From Hyaloperonospora brassicae (Eukaryota; Oomycota; Peronosporomycetes; Peronosporales; Peronosporaceae): DNA of 64,000 nt. The stretch is taken from the NCBI GenBank assembly GCA_947650285.1, contig CANTFL010001484.1, positions 434,001 to 498,000 on the forward strand, written 5' to 3'. The notes beneath the pieces are model-generated. The model saw only the letters and a program-made list of their open reading frames with translations. It made no database searches and was not told the DNA's origin. This document shows positions 10,825 to 22,756 of this stretch, piece after piece (the first letter of the stretch is position 1; every line of letters starts with the position of its first letter). The position numbers and the translations under genes are program-made.

Positions 10825-11340
10825 CCACGTGCGTCGAGTCGAATGAGTCAACTGATGGTCTCACCCGATCGCCACCGAACAGTCTGCTGGACGTGTTGAT
10901 GCAGTCACTTGGGCGCTGCTGCTACGACTACTTCTGCTGCTGCGCTCTGTCTGGTTTAACCGTTTTTCGGCAGTGTGACACTGCAGGACCACGCTCGGTG
11001 GTTTATAGTGGATCTGCAATCCCTAATTGTCGACAGTCGACCGCCTTAGTGTACGTCCGTGAGGCAGTGATGAGTCAGTAGTGATCAAGAGTTTGGCTGC
11101 TGCAGAAACAGTTTGGATATTGTGCTCCTGCACGAGGACAGCTGCGGGTCCGTGTCGGCCAAAAGCGACTAAACAGCTCAATAGAGTCATATTGTGGGAC
11201 GTCATCTCACGACGACAGTGGGGACGCAAAGCAGGACGACGCTAAAATAGATAGCGCTACTAGAAATAAAATAGGACTGACCGTAACGTTCAGCTGTCGT
11301 TTAGCGCACTGCTTGTGCTTGAACCGCAACACACACACAC
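10825..11340. other. Intergenic, upstream of the cyclophilin gene
   Basis: I see no gene here. The last bases before the ATG are a CA dinucleotide run. The stretch presumably contains the promoter of the gene at 11341. Confidence 0.4.
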
Positions 11341-13667
11341 ATGGGCAAGAATCGGCACAGTAAAGACCGGCTGTTCATTACGCAGACAGAGCATAAGTAC
11401 CTGTACGGAGGCAAGAAGCAAACGATCCGTCGCGCGTACAAACGTACGTCCTTGCACGCGCGCACTCGTCGCGTGCTTTATTGCTGGTGCGCTGATTTAT
11501 TTTACGGAGCTGGCGCTAATGTGGCAACCAATAGGTCTTCCGTTTAACTGCTGCGCTATTACTCTCCGCCCGTTTACGGTGCGCTATTCAATTGCTTTTG
11601 GGCTCGCATGATTCGGTCATTCATGTTTTGAAACTGCTGTCTCGTTGATTTGATGTTGATGGGTCGTTGATCATAGAATCCGGTTTGTACGCGGGAAGGT
11701 CATTTGTTTGACCTCGAGGCAGTCGTGCCATTTGTCAAGGCGCACGGCATCGTACGTTCACTGGTGTTGATAAGTGCGAATTTTATTTGCCAATTCGTGA
11801 AGTTTGTGACACGTTTCTGTGGCGTGCTCTGTAGAACCCCGTGACGGGCAAGTCGCTGGTGTTGAAGGAACTCATTCAGCTGCAGTTTAGTAAGAATTCA
11901 CAAGGAGAGTACTTTTGCCCCGTGACGTACAAGGTCTTTACGGACAACACCAAGATTGCTGCAATAGCGACGACGGGTAATGTGCTGTGCTACGAAGCTG
12001 TGGACGAGCTGAACATCAAACCGAAGAATTGGACGGTGCGAACTCTGGACTGATGTGTCAGCATTTGTACGACGCAGTTTCGCTGACGTCAAAAATGTAA
12101 GCAACAGGACCTCATTTCTGGTGCAGCATTCAAGCGCAAAGATATCATTATTTTGCAAGACCCGCAAAATCTCTCGAACCGCGAAATTGAAAATTTCGAG
12201 CACCTCCGGCTTGCAAAAGCGAGTGACAGCGTACGTGCCGTGCTTGTCTACGCCTGATGGCTGTCTTCTTGCGTGGGCTTGGTGAATTTGTAGTCATTTG
12301 GTAACGCGGTATCGATTGTGCAGCATGGTACTTCAGCGAGCGCAACTCGGATGATCCGCACAAACGCTGCAACGGATCGTATCCTCGAATTGGTAGGGAA
12401 ATGAAGCAAACTTGATTGCGTGGCAATATTGGATCGCGACAACTTACGCGGTTTGGTGTGCACTGCAGCTGAGTGCTGAGCAAACAGCGCAGAAGGAGTT
12501 AGCGGAAAAGATCAAGCGAGGAGTTGATGGCGTTAGCGAGAAAGACAAAATTGTGGCTTCGATGACTCACTGCAGTTTGCCAAAGCACGAAGCCGTGGCA
12601 GAAACAGCTGCGAGACCAAACAAATTGCAGTACTCGCACTTTACTGTCGGGGAATGCTCGAGCTCGTTTACATCTAGCGTGAGAGCTCCAATGACAAGAA
12701 ATGCAATGGCGTTGGTTTCGCAGCCGGACCTGCTCGAACAGAGATGGCAGGCTGTGCGAAAGCTGAAGAAAAAAGGCCTGGTGCGACTTGACACCAGTCT
12801 TGGCAATATCAACTTGGAAGTGGATTGCGACGTTGTGCCGCAGACGGCTGATAACTTCATGACCTTGTGCCAGAATAAGTACTATGATGGTGTCCTTTTC
12901 CACCGGGTCATCAAAGGTTTTATGATGCAAGGAGGGGACCCAACTGGGACAGGTCGGGGTGGCGAATCTGCTTGGAAGAAGCCATTTCGTGATGAAATTG
13001 ACAGTCGCCTGGTAAGAGATACAGCTAAAATCGTGGATGGATATCTTGGTTGCTAAGGCTTCTTTCTGTGTGATGGTGTTCAATGTGCTTGATGAAGTCT
13101 CACAGCCAACGAGGCGTGCTCAGTATGGCGAATTCGGGACCCGGAACGAACAAGTCGCAGTTTTTCATCACGTTTAAAGCGTGTCCGCACTTGGACAAAA
13201 AGCACGCGGTTTTTGGTCGAGTTGTCGGAGGGATGGATGTGCTGGATATTGTCGAGCGCGTGGAAACTGGCGCGGAGGATCGTCCGATCGACGATGTGCG
13301 CATCAGGAGTGCCCAAGTGTTTTCGAATCCATTCCTTATGGCCGAAGAAGCGCGGGAACGAGGTCTAGACGTCGTTGAGGTCGCAAAGGAAAAAGCTGCG
13401 AGCGAGGCAACATCTGAGGTGCACGGCGCCGTGTTCAAAGTTGATGGAAAGTGGGTTGCATACGACAATGTCGAAGAAGTGGATGTGGCGAACCTTCCGA
13501 GAAGCGAAACGGCTAAAAGCGAGAAGGTGGGAAAATACTTGAAGACCAAGTCGGACGCTGTTGCTAAGAAGCGGCCACAGGAATCATCAGCGATGCTTGT
13601 TGCTATCGAAAGTAAAAAGAGAAGCAAGAACTCACGTGGCGGGTTTGGTGACTTTCCCGGGTGGTGA
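11341..13667 (+). CDS. PPIL2: U-box cyclophilin, PPIL2/CYC4-type peptidyl-prolyl isomerase (8 exons)
   Basis: I resolve eight exons: 11341-11443, 11535-11578, 11677-11751, 11835-12035, 12108-12230, 12324-12392, 12469-13011 and 13098-13667. All introns are GT-AG and 72-98 nt except introns 6 and 7 at 76 and 86 nt, and every junction keeps frame, giving 575 residues. The N-terminus [14 protein letters not shown], the YGGKK motif and a U-box-like segment across exons 2-4 ([12 protein letters not shown], then [22 protein letters not shown]) match the PPIL2 family. Exon 5 carries the [11 protein letters not shown] motif that follows the U-box. Exons 7-8 encode the cyclophilin fold: [19 protein letters not shown], then [16 protein letters not shown] and FGRVVGG. 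The protein ends GGFGDFPGW, as family members end in GFGDF-x-x-W. Family members are nuclear, spliceosome-associated, with prolyl isomerase and ubiquitin-ligase-type domains. The cyclophilin tryptophan usually conserved for cyclosporin binding was not checked. Confidence 0.93.
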
Positions 13668-16277
13668 TGCAAAGGATGTTAGCTTCGCTCACGCTTGAAG
13701 CAAGGATCATAATTGTATGTATGTTTGAATTGGCATGCTGTATTGTTCGTGCTGATGCCTTACGATCTGGTCGAGTTGAGGGAAGTTTGTGGTTTGTCAT
13801 GGAGAGGAAGTCACTGGTACGTACGAATCCATGTACAAGCTTTTGGTTGGCTACAACCCTCATATCTGTACAACTCGCACCAAAGTGACCTGTTGCAAGC
13901 GATAAGCAATGACAACCGTGGCATGTCCTACTAGAATTGGTAGGACGGAAGTGCGCTTTTAGAAGTTAAGTGTCTGACGGTCTCACTACGATGGAAAACA
14001 GTTGCATCCATCCGCTCGAGCAAATATCGCCCATTCACTGTGACCACGTAATGCTTTTTACCACAAATTTACGCGGTAGCAGTGACTTGTGCCATCAGCA
14101 GCTTCGCGTGCTCGAATACGGATTGATCCAAGCTGTTCAGTAGCCCAACAGGTGCAATTGCAGATGTCGCTTATGCAGCTTGCCTCGCCATTTCTCATTG
14201 CTGAGCAATTTGTTCCTTCAATCGTACAGCAAACGTTGTCATCGAAGCGTCAGTGTTGCTGCACCTGCGCTATCAGACAAACAAGTGAAAGTAACGGGGG
14301 CTAAACATCAACTGAAAGAAGAGACTGGCAATAGTCCGAGCGTCGAGCTTTATCTTGTCTACCGATCAAGTTGGTCTACAATGTCATTCACACTGCAATA
14401 CCGAAGAAGTTCTCCTGTCGATGCCACGTCAATGCCATGTCAATGTGCATCATCACTAACCACCGCGTCGTGGTAAGGTCCGTACCGCGATGCTGCGCCT
14501 TTTTTCTGCTATTATCAAATTTGTATGTGCGAGTACAAGTTGTAGTTCTGCATCAAGAACTGACGTATCGACCAAGTGAATGGTGACTTACAAGCGTTTT
14601 GTTGACATCTTGCAGCATGTTATCAGAAAGTGGTTGAACGAAAAAACTATGCACGATATGGACACGAGTTATGTTTGCTCGAAATACGATCGAGTGGCAG
14701 GCATGACTTCAGATAAACGTGGGCTCGTACCATGCCTTTGGTGATTCTTCGAGCGAGTTGGTATGGATCTTCAACGACAGCGTGCTTTCGCCTGCAAGCT
14801 GCGCGATGTTTCATGACAGCAACGAGAGATAGTAGTGGGTTTGACCATTTGACCAAGCGAATTTCTGCACTACACACCTGTTCTGCATTCTCCAGACAAA
14901 CTTGTGTGTCATCCTCAATGCTACTTGTCGGTCTCAGGCACACCCTTCCATGTGCACCCTGCAACAGTGTACTATAAGCTGCAGAAAGGCAGCGGGATGT
15001 TCCGTATGTACGCTATTGTCATGTAATCTATTGTTACGTTTCTGTTGATGCTGATATGATGCAAACTCGACAATCGCGCAAGGAGAGCTCATGACACACC
15101 GCTTTTGTTTGCGGGTCTGGTCTAATCATACATAGAATATAATGCAACACACGCTACGTCTTTCTGTTGAAACTGTCTCGAGAATGTATTTGCGTGACCT
15201 TTACAATCATAGCCGACCCATGTCCATCTCGTTGCATTTACCTCGTTTCAACTCTTTCCTGTGTTTGCAACTTAGCCTCCCACCACATCATGCTTACTTT
15301 CTTACCTCAACAATTGACACCTCAACATCTGCTGCTACCGTTTTTGCGTGTCTCAATGATGCCGTCCACCCTTCTCGCCATTCTGCATACACGTGATGCC
15401 TCAGTCGGCTATGACTGTTCGCAAACTAATTCGACGGGCTCGATGTATTGACACGCCTCGCGATACAGCATTATGCAGCCATATTAGCTCGCAATAAACG
15501 GTCGATAGAACGAATCCTGGACGGGAAGGACGCCGGTCTGTCGTTCCAAACTGAGCGATATGACCAGAGTTTGGGATTCGTCAAACTACCGTGGGTAACT
15601 TACGGTGAGGGCATATATCTGCTGATGTCGGCTGATGCGCCCAAATGATATACATAATCGTCCAGAAGAAAGGAATGGTACAGATCTCCCTCGATAAGCT
15701 ATCCCCGATAAGATGTAGCACACGATAGGTTATCAAATTGCGCGTCTACCGAGCTCGTTCTATGACCGCCAAGTCATATGCCATACTTGGATCCAGCATA
15801 GTTGGCACAGCTTTATTATTATTTTTTGTATTTTCGAGATGAGAGACCCAAACCACATGTCAAGGGTAGTTTGGGTGGTAGGTGCGTTGCAAGTATCAAG
15901 TTGAAGTTGCGGAGGACTCTATAACGGCTCGGTGACTCTCCTGTGAATCATTTAGCAGGTGGCAGGTATCATCATGCAGGTTGATCTTTTCACTGTTAGT
16001 GAACATGTCTGCGTCAGGCGCCACATCTCCACTATTTGCCCCTCCCTCCTCAGCCTCCTGTACCTCTCCAATAACCTTTTCTCAGTCAACTCCGACGGAT
16101 AAGTCTCATCCTCATCGATGGGATCGATTTAGCTCTATCTTCGCCATGGGACCCCGGACTCACGTCTGATCAAGCTGTGCCCTCAGCTCCTGCTCCAGCT
16201 CACTTTCCGCCTCTTCCACCTCCGTCGCGCCGTCTTTGCTCCCTTCCACATCCACAGAACTCAAAATGACCGATAGC
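13668..16277. other. Gene-poor region
   Basis: Short open frames occur on both strands (for example 14647-14964 minus and 15448-15648 plus), but none resembles a known family or shows convincing codon structure. I see no repeats with clear boundaries. It may contain old, unrecognisable transposon DNA. Confidence 0.35.
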
Positions 16278-16880
16278 TCAGGAAACGTCCTCGTGTGGCT
16301 GAAGAAATTGACAGTGGCAGTCACCGAGGTATCGTTTTAAACAGCCACCGACTAGCGCATTGCTGTAAGATGGACGACTTTGTATATGTTTCCGACCCCT
16401 CCACTCTACCGCATGTTGCTGATGGTAGCGGCAATAACGCCGCTTGAGTGCTGCGTTGATGCCGGCATCCATTGGCTGGGTCTTGGACGTCGTGTTTGGT
16501 GGAAGCAGCTGGACCATGACATTGATTAACTCAACAGGGCACACGTGGTATGCGAAAATGCATTGTTTGTCGAAAGAAGAATTTCTGTTTTTCTGGTAAA
16601 GTAAGTTTTCAAAGAGTCGAATGAATTGAGATTTAAGTTCTTAACTTTCGGCCGACCACACATCTTTATTGTTTTATCAACATTTACAAGCCGTTCGTGG
16701 AATAAATCGCCTACCATCCAAGGCTTGGTGTTGTTGCGAAAGGGGGTCGTAAGTGCTTGGCCTGACTTCGTTCAATAGCACCTGAATTTCTTGGGTATTC
16801 CAGTCAAAAAAATAAAGCTAAGCTTATCCGATCCATCGGCCTTTGCATTGAGCGCAATGTAATAGCGCGTATGCAGAGGA
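16278..16880 (-). pseudogene. pogo/Tigger-like transposase relic (DDE_1)
   Basis: Three frame pieces on the minus strand line up with the DDE_1 transposase domain. From about 16870 downwards an ALNAKADGSDKL segment matches the NADGSEKL motif. It is followed, after a stop, by TKPWMVGDLFHERL. Next comes NNAFSHT, corresponding to DNAPSH but with the Asp replaced by Asn. After a frame change the piece 16278-16544 has LLPPNTTSKTQPMDAGI and ALKRRY, the best-conserved block of the family. The stops, frame changes and altered catalytic Asp show it is dead. Terminal inverted repeats were not found by eye. Confidence 0.78.
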
Positions 16881-19800
16881 CGTCATTGAATACTCTGTGT
16901 CGGCAAATACCAATTAGTAATCTGAATACACACGTTCTGTGTCTTTTTGTAACCATATAATCTCTTACTGTGCGATCGTTGTCTCGGTCGACATGCAGTA
17001 GAATAGCCCCGCAAATTCGTTAGTCACACGCTTTTTCAATCGACCGTTGCTATCACCGAAATCTCATATGGCAGTAATTACCCAAGTTCAATGGGACCAC
17101 ATCTTTTGTGTGGTTAGCGACTAATCATGCCAGATCCATAGGAAGGCGCAAGATCATAGAGAGGACACATGCGTCACAGTGATAGTGGTTATTACGTTCA
17201 TTCAGTTTACAATCGCCATCGAAGCACTCGGGTACTAACAACTGCTAGCAGTGAAGAGTCGGCTGCTGAGTTGAAGAAACTCCGGTGCAAGTAAAGCTAG
17301 ATAGTGGGCGCTCGGTCAACCAGACAAAGAAATTGCTTAGCATAATTTAGACATGGAAAGCTTAACATTTTTATCCACGTTGTCGACATCACGCAGGGCT
17401 TACTCGGCAATGACCCTCTGCAGATCACGCAGAGCTTTATTCATAGCCTCGACGTCCATCAAAAAGATTTCATCTTGGATACGTATAACGTGAAGCTTGG
17501 CACGCTGTAAGATTCCTACTGCTGTCCATGCGAGAAAGCAATAGCGTCGTCCGGAGTGCCAACCATATGATAATGCCGCTGGGCCTTCTCGCAGACAAGG
17601 TTCCTGACTACAATCCCTCCGCAGTGCTGACACTACTGGATCAATAGACCACAGATTCTTCGACTATTAGATGTTAATCAGCCGCTAGCACTTTGCTATC
17701 AGGGTACTTGGACTCATGGTCTCCAAATTAGCCCGCTTTCGAATGATCCTGATGGTTGATGATTGATGTCTGTGACAGCAGTTTGGCAAGGCCGAGCTGC
17801 TTCGTTGCCCATTAGCCAGCGCCATTCGAAATGAACATGGCTTCGCGTCCTCGTTGTTGTATATTTGCAATCGCTGTCCATTGGTACGCCAAATTTCCGA
17901 CATCTACAGCTGTTTAGATAGTACATCACCAGGCAAAGGCACTGTTTACCACTGTATAAAAAACATGAGAGCTTTACGAAGCAAAAGATTTTAGCACGGG
18001 CAAAAAATTGGGGTCACGTCTCACACCTTTGTTAAACTAGCCAGGGGCTATGGAATAAGCTTCTTTGCCAGTGTCCAGATCCTTGACAAGAAGTTCCTGG
18101 CTTGTTCCGGAGAAAGCGGGGCTGGCTTCGAACCACTTTTTTATTGTCCACCTTCATTGTTTCCGGATAATAACGATACACACACAAAACAAGTTCTGAC
18201 CTCTGTGAAGTTATCGAATTTATCGCTCACCGTACCCATAACTTATCGGGGGAAGGCCTGTATACGTCCAGTACGCGGCACGAGCCGTTTCGTGCCCTGA
18301 TGTATTTCCAGCTATTAGATATGTTTGCAATGCTTGAATACGGGCTTGCTACATATACCTGCTATTGCATAAACGTGCACCTTACCAACAATTTTACATA
18401 CACTCGCGTATCTACTATTTGAAACTTGTACGTTCATGCTACGGATCGAACCGGGATATGTTTACACATGCGAACGATCATCCAATATATACAAAGGATT
18501 AATGGAACGAAATTTGATCACTTACGTCCAAGGAAGAAGAATAGTAGATTCATTTCCTCTGGAGAAGTAAAGCCACACGACTTGTGGCGGGGCTCGTAAA
18601 TAGACGGTGGAGTCGAGGCACAGTGAGTGAGGGAGAAGTCGAGGTACATTTACGTACGCGAGCAACGCTATTTCTTGAATGTAGTCGAAACATAGCAGGA
18701 TGAGACGATAGATGTTGACAGGAACTTCATCCATCAGTACATTCATTCTACCCGATAGAAAGGAAGAAGAAAGCTGATGGGGACTCAACTGCGGAACATC
18801 AACTGCTGTATTTTCGGTAGTGGACGCGGTTGCCTAACTTAGCTTTCTAGCAGACGCTATATCGTTAAAAAGCAGTGTCGTCTGGTGACCGAACCAGTGG
18901 TTGTGACGTTAATTTCTGAATAACAACTGTGCTTGTACGTATAGAACGTATTTGATTAGCTTTTGCACCGCTGATGCATGCTCGTTCATCTTGTCATCTG
19001 CAAAAGTGGCACTAAGACTAATGCTAAGTCATCCTTTCTGCTACCTTGGCAATCTTGCATTTCACGTCCACAAATGCTAGATGCTAAATATTTATTGCCA
19101 AGTGGCAACTGCCTTGACCTCAAACATCTGAGTTGCCAACAGCCTTGAACGAAACTGCAAACTTCGCTCGTAGTCATTTACTCGTTGCATCCATTATGTA
19201 GTGCAGCACTCAACAGATAGCATCACCGCAGGAGCACAGGTAATTAGGCTTGGCTTGAAAGAGAAGGTGTGCATACGTCAAGGATTACAGTTCCGATTAC
19301 GTGATTGAAATACTCATTCTCTCTTTGGTCGGACTATGGCCAGACCAATGATGAGCTCGGTCATCATGTTACGGTAAATGAGCTAGTCATATCCATTATC
19401 TTTGGATGATGTTAACGCTTGGTCGTGGGATAAACTAACCAGCTAGTGCTATGAAAGAAGAAGTCGGACAGAAGAGAGCAACAAATAGAGAAAAATGTGC
19501 TGAAGAAAGAGAAAGCGCAGAACACTAGTTATGGATAGTAGTACTGACGTAATTTTTTGATGTACATATAAGTTCGAATCTTACATGGTGATACTTTATC
19601 GGACGTTATCCCTGGCCGCCACCCTAGGTCCCCTAATTCCGCTTGACACGCAATGCCACGCTTACCTTCATTCGACCAATGCGACGGGTAGTAAACATCT
19701 TCGTCTTGTGGTAAGTCGTGATATACGTGTAGTTGGATCAGAATGCATGTAGCGACACATTACAAGGTACCTACACTGACCGTAGTGAAAGTGTGCACCA

Positions 19801-20133
19801 CAGAGTTATAGTCACCATCGCTGCAGCAATGCGGTGACGACGACGGCTAAAGAAAAGAAGCGAACTGTAAGTCAACGGATCTAGCAACTAGTGTCATTCG
19901 TTCTCACACTCAGTGGACAAGCGTAGAAGATAAATGACGTTGGAGACGATGCTCTCGAAATCCCACGGAAAGTGTGTCGTACACGCTGACATGCCACCTT
20001 CAAAACCCGAGATGCTTGATCTGGATGGCAACTCCTCGTGACTGGACGAACGATAGCAGATGATGCAAATCGAAAAAGATAACGGGAATCTGAATGGTAT
20101 CTTATACATTGACTTCAGTGCCACGAGTCATAC
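16881..20133. other. Gene-poor region
   Basis: AT-richer sequence with only short frames (for example 17400-17633 and 18522-18788, both minus) that I cannot assign. No gene, RNA or bounded repeat is supported until the target duplication at 20134. Confidence 0.35.
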
Positions 20134-20403
20134 TCAATCTACATTGCGCCCATTCCCAAATTTTCACGGTTTAGCTCAAGGCAGTCTTTTCCCTTCGGGG
20201 CAGTCACGTCGGAGGGAATCCTCCCCTTGGGGAGCCGACGTGGTCGAAGATCTGACGCGGGCACGCTGCACTCGCAGTCGCGGGTGTGGGCGTAGGAGAC
20301 CGACGGGTCGCGCAAGCGGCCCTAGCAGGGGTGTTTTACGGACTGGAGGCGTACCCCGCGCTACGTGTCGCCGCTGCGGCGAGCGCACACTCCACGTCAA
20401 GGG

Positions 20404-22474
20404 GCCGCGCAAGCGGCTGAAGGGGACCACCATCGCAGATGGTTGAGCTCCTCGGAGAGATATACGGCGGGTTGGCGTTCTCCACGCCACGCAGTCACTC
20501 CGGTGATCGCACTCCACGTCGGGGGCCGCGCAAGCGGCTGAAGGGGGCCACCATCGCAGATGGTTGAGCTCCTCGGAGAGATAGACGGCGGGTTGGCGTT
20601 CTCCACGCCACGCAGTCACTTCGGTGATCGCACTCCACGTCGGGGGCCGCGCAAGCGGCTGAAGGGGGCCACCATCGCAGATGGTTGAGCTCCTCGGAGA
20701 GATATATGGCGGGTTGGCGTTCTCCACGCCACGCAGTCACTTCGGTGATCGCACTCCACGTCGGGGGCCGCGCAAGCGGCTGAAGGGGGCCACCATCGCA
20801 GATGGTTGAGCTCCTCGGAGAGATATACGGCGGGTTGGCGTTCTCCACGCCACGCAGTCACTCCGGTGATCGCACTCCACGTCGGGGGCCGCGCAAGCGG
20901 CTGAAGGGGGCCACCATCGCAGATGGTTGAGCTCCTCGGAGAGATATATGGCGGGTTGGCGTTCTCCACGCCACGCAGTCACTTCGGTGATCGCACTCCA
21001 CGTCGGGGGCCGCGCAAGCGGCTGAAGGGGGCCACCATCGCAGATGGTTGAGCTCCTCGGAGAGATATATGGCGGGTTGGCGTTCTCCACGCCACGCAGT
21101 CACTTCGGTGATCGCACTCCACGTCGGGGGCCGCGCAAGCGGCTGAAGGGGGCCACCATCGCAGATGGTTGAGCTCCTCGGAGAGATATACGGCGGGTTG
21201 GCGTTCTCCACGCCACGCAGTCACTTCGGTGATCGCACTCCACGTCGGGGGCCGCGCAAGCGGCTGAAGGGGGCCACCATCGCAGATGGTTGAGCTCCTC
21301 GGAGAGATAGACGGCGGGTTGGCGTTCTCCACGCCACGCAGTCACTTCGGTGATCGCACTCCACGTCGGGGGCCGCGCAAGCGGCTGAAGGGGGCCACCA
21401 TCGCAGATGGTTGAGCTCCTCGGAGAGATATACGGCGGGTTGGCGTTCTCCACGCCACGCAGTCACTTCGGTGATCGCACTCCACGTCGGGGGCCGCGCA
21501 AGCGGCTGAAGGGGGCCACCATCGCAGATGGTTGAGCTCCTCGGAGAGATAGACGGCGGGCTGGCGTTCTCCACGCCACGCAGTCACTTCGGTGATCGCA
21601 CTCCACGTCGGGGGCCGCGCAAGCGGCTGAAGGGGGCCACCATCGCAGATGGTTGAGCTCCTCGGAGAGATCAACGGCGGGTTGGCGTTCTCCACGCCAC
21701 GCAGTCACTTCGGTGATCGCACTCCACGTCGGGGGCCGCGCAAGCGGCTGAAGGGAGCCACCATCGCAGATGGTTGAGCTCCTCGGAGAGATATATGGCG
21801 GGTTGGCGTTCTCCACGCCACGCAGTCACTTCGGTGATCGCACTCCACGTCGGGGGCCGCGCAAGCGGCTGAAGGGGGCCACCATCGCAGATGGTTGAGC
21901 TCCTCGGAGAGATAGACGGCGGGTTGGCGTTCTCCACGCCACGCAGTCACTTCGGTGATCGCACTCCACGTCGGGGGCCGCGCAAGCGGCTGAAGGGGGC
22001 CACCATCGCAGATGGTTGAGCTCCTCGGAGAGATCAACGGCGGGTTGGCGTTCTCCACGCCACGCAGTCACTTCGGTGATCGCACTCCACGTCGGGGGCC
22101 GCGCAAGCGGCTGAAGGGAGCCACCATCGCAGATGGATGAGCTCCTCGGAGAGATAGACGGCGGGTTGGCGTTCTCCACGCCACGCAGTCACTTCGGTGA
22201 TCGCACTCCACGTCGGGGGCCGCGCAAGCGGCTGAAGGGGGCCACCATCGCAGATGGTTGAGCTCCTCGGAGAGATAGACGGCGGGTTGGCGTTCTCCAC
22301 GCCACGCAGTCACTTCGGTGATCGCACTCCACGTCGGGGGCCGCGCAAGCGGCTGAAGGGGGCCACCATCGCAGATGGTTGAGCTCCTCGGAGAGATCAA
22401 CGGCGGGTTGGCGTTCTCCACGCCACGCAGTCACTTCGGTGATCGCACTCCACGTCGGGGGCCGCGCAAGCGGT
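20404..22474 (+). repeat. Tandem array of 121-bp structured modules
   Basis: The motif gccgcgcaagcggc recurs exactly every 121 bases from 20404 to 22461, giving 17 periods and 18 motif copies. In the period at 20888-20990 four perfect hairpins are visible: GCCGC-gcaa-GCGGC (20888-20901, GNRA loop), ACCATC-gca-GATGGT (20913-20927), GGCGT-tctcc-ACGCC (20958-20972) and TCAC-ttcg-GTGA (20979-20990, UUCG loop with C-G closing). Most unit-to-unit differences fall in the linker after the gagagat segment (ATAC, AGAC, CAAC or ATAT). Confidence 0.93.
20404..22474 (+). ncRNA. Putative structured repeat RNA
   Basis: Both tetraloop classes that are exceptionally stable in RNA, GNRA and UNCG, appear only when the plus strand is read as RNA; the complement gives TTGC and CGAA loops. 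More occur outside the array: CCC-ttcg-GGG at 20191-20200 and GGCTC-tacg-GAGCC at 22636-22649, plus a long stem pairing 20207-20212 with 20235-20240. This agrees with the polarity given by the (CCA)n tail. Transcription is inferred, not shown; no promoter is proven. Confidence 0.5.
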
Positions 22475-22756
22475 CCTAAAGGGGTTTGTTGCCTTATATG
22501 GCAGCATACCCGCGTTGTACGTGCTGCCGCTCCGGCGGTACGCATGTCCCCAGTCTACTTGGTCGCGCCAGCGGTCATGATTGACTCGTAGTTGGCTTCG
22601 GTAGGAGGGTCTCTGACCTCGTTGCCGTCGCCCCTGGCTCTACGGAGCCCTTTAGTTGTCGACCCGATACCCGGGCCGTACTTCTTGTCACACTTATCAG
22701 TCGTTAGTTATCATAATAATGGACGTACTTGACACCACCATCAATCTACATTGCGC

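Larger units (their letters stand above)
20150..22740 (+). mobile_element. Retroposon-like element with 121-bp modules, copy 1 (longest)
   Basis: This 2.59-kb element is flanked by an exact 16-bp direct repeat, tcaatctacattgcgc, at 20134-20149 and 22741-22756. It has a unique 5' leader (20150 to about 20403), 17 full periods of a 121-bp unit (20404-22460), and a unique 3' part (about 22461-22740) ending TTGACA(CCA)2. No protein is encoded: the 121-bp period is not a multiple of three and frames close regularly. Two other copies share the same 3' end. A long target duplication, a short triplet tail and 5'-truncated copies are hallmarks of target-primed reverse transcription, so a LINE-mobilised non-autonomous retroposon is the best reading. 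The element is rich in potential RNA hairpins. Confidence 0.85.

Noticed and set aside
14647..14964. 105-codon minus-strand frame as a gene
   Set aside because: It has no recognisable motif, composition or neighbouring exon, and it is within the length expected by chance.
20172..20182. RNA polymerase III box A (tagctcaaggc) in the retroposon leader
   Set aside because: One consensus position is wrong, no convincing box B lies at the right distance, and a 2.6-kb Pol III transcript is unlikely.
20404..22474. CRISPR-like look of a regular array
   Set aside because: The whole 121-bp period is conserved, with no unique spacers, and the sequence is eukaryotic.
20404..22474. Hammerhead ribozyme in the repeat units (retrozyme idea)
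   Set aside because: Neither strand contains the CTGATGA...GAAA core. Other self-cleaving motifs were not recognised by eye.
20397..22545. A ladder of 117-codon minus-strand frames spaced 121 bases apart
   Set aside because: They are one open stretch of the 121-bp unit read again in each period. The period is not divisible by three, the frames close at the same place each time, and the strand is opposite to the one carrying the RNA hairpins.
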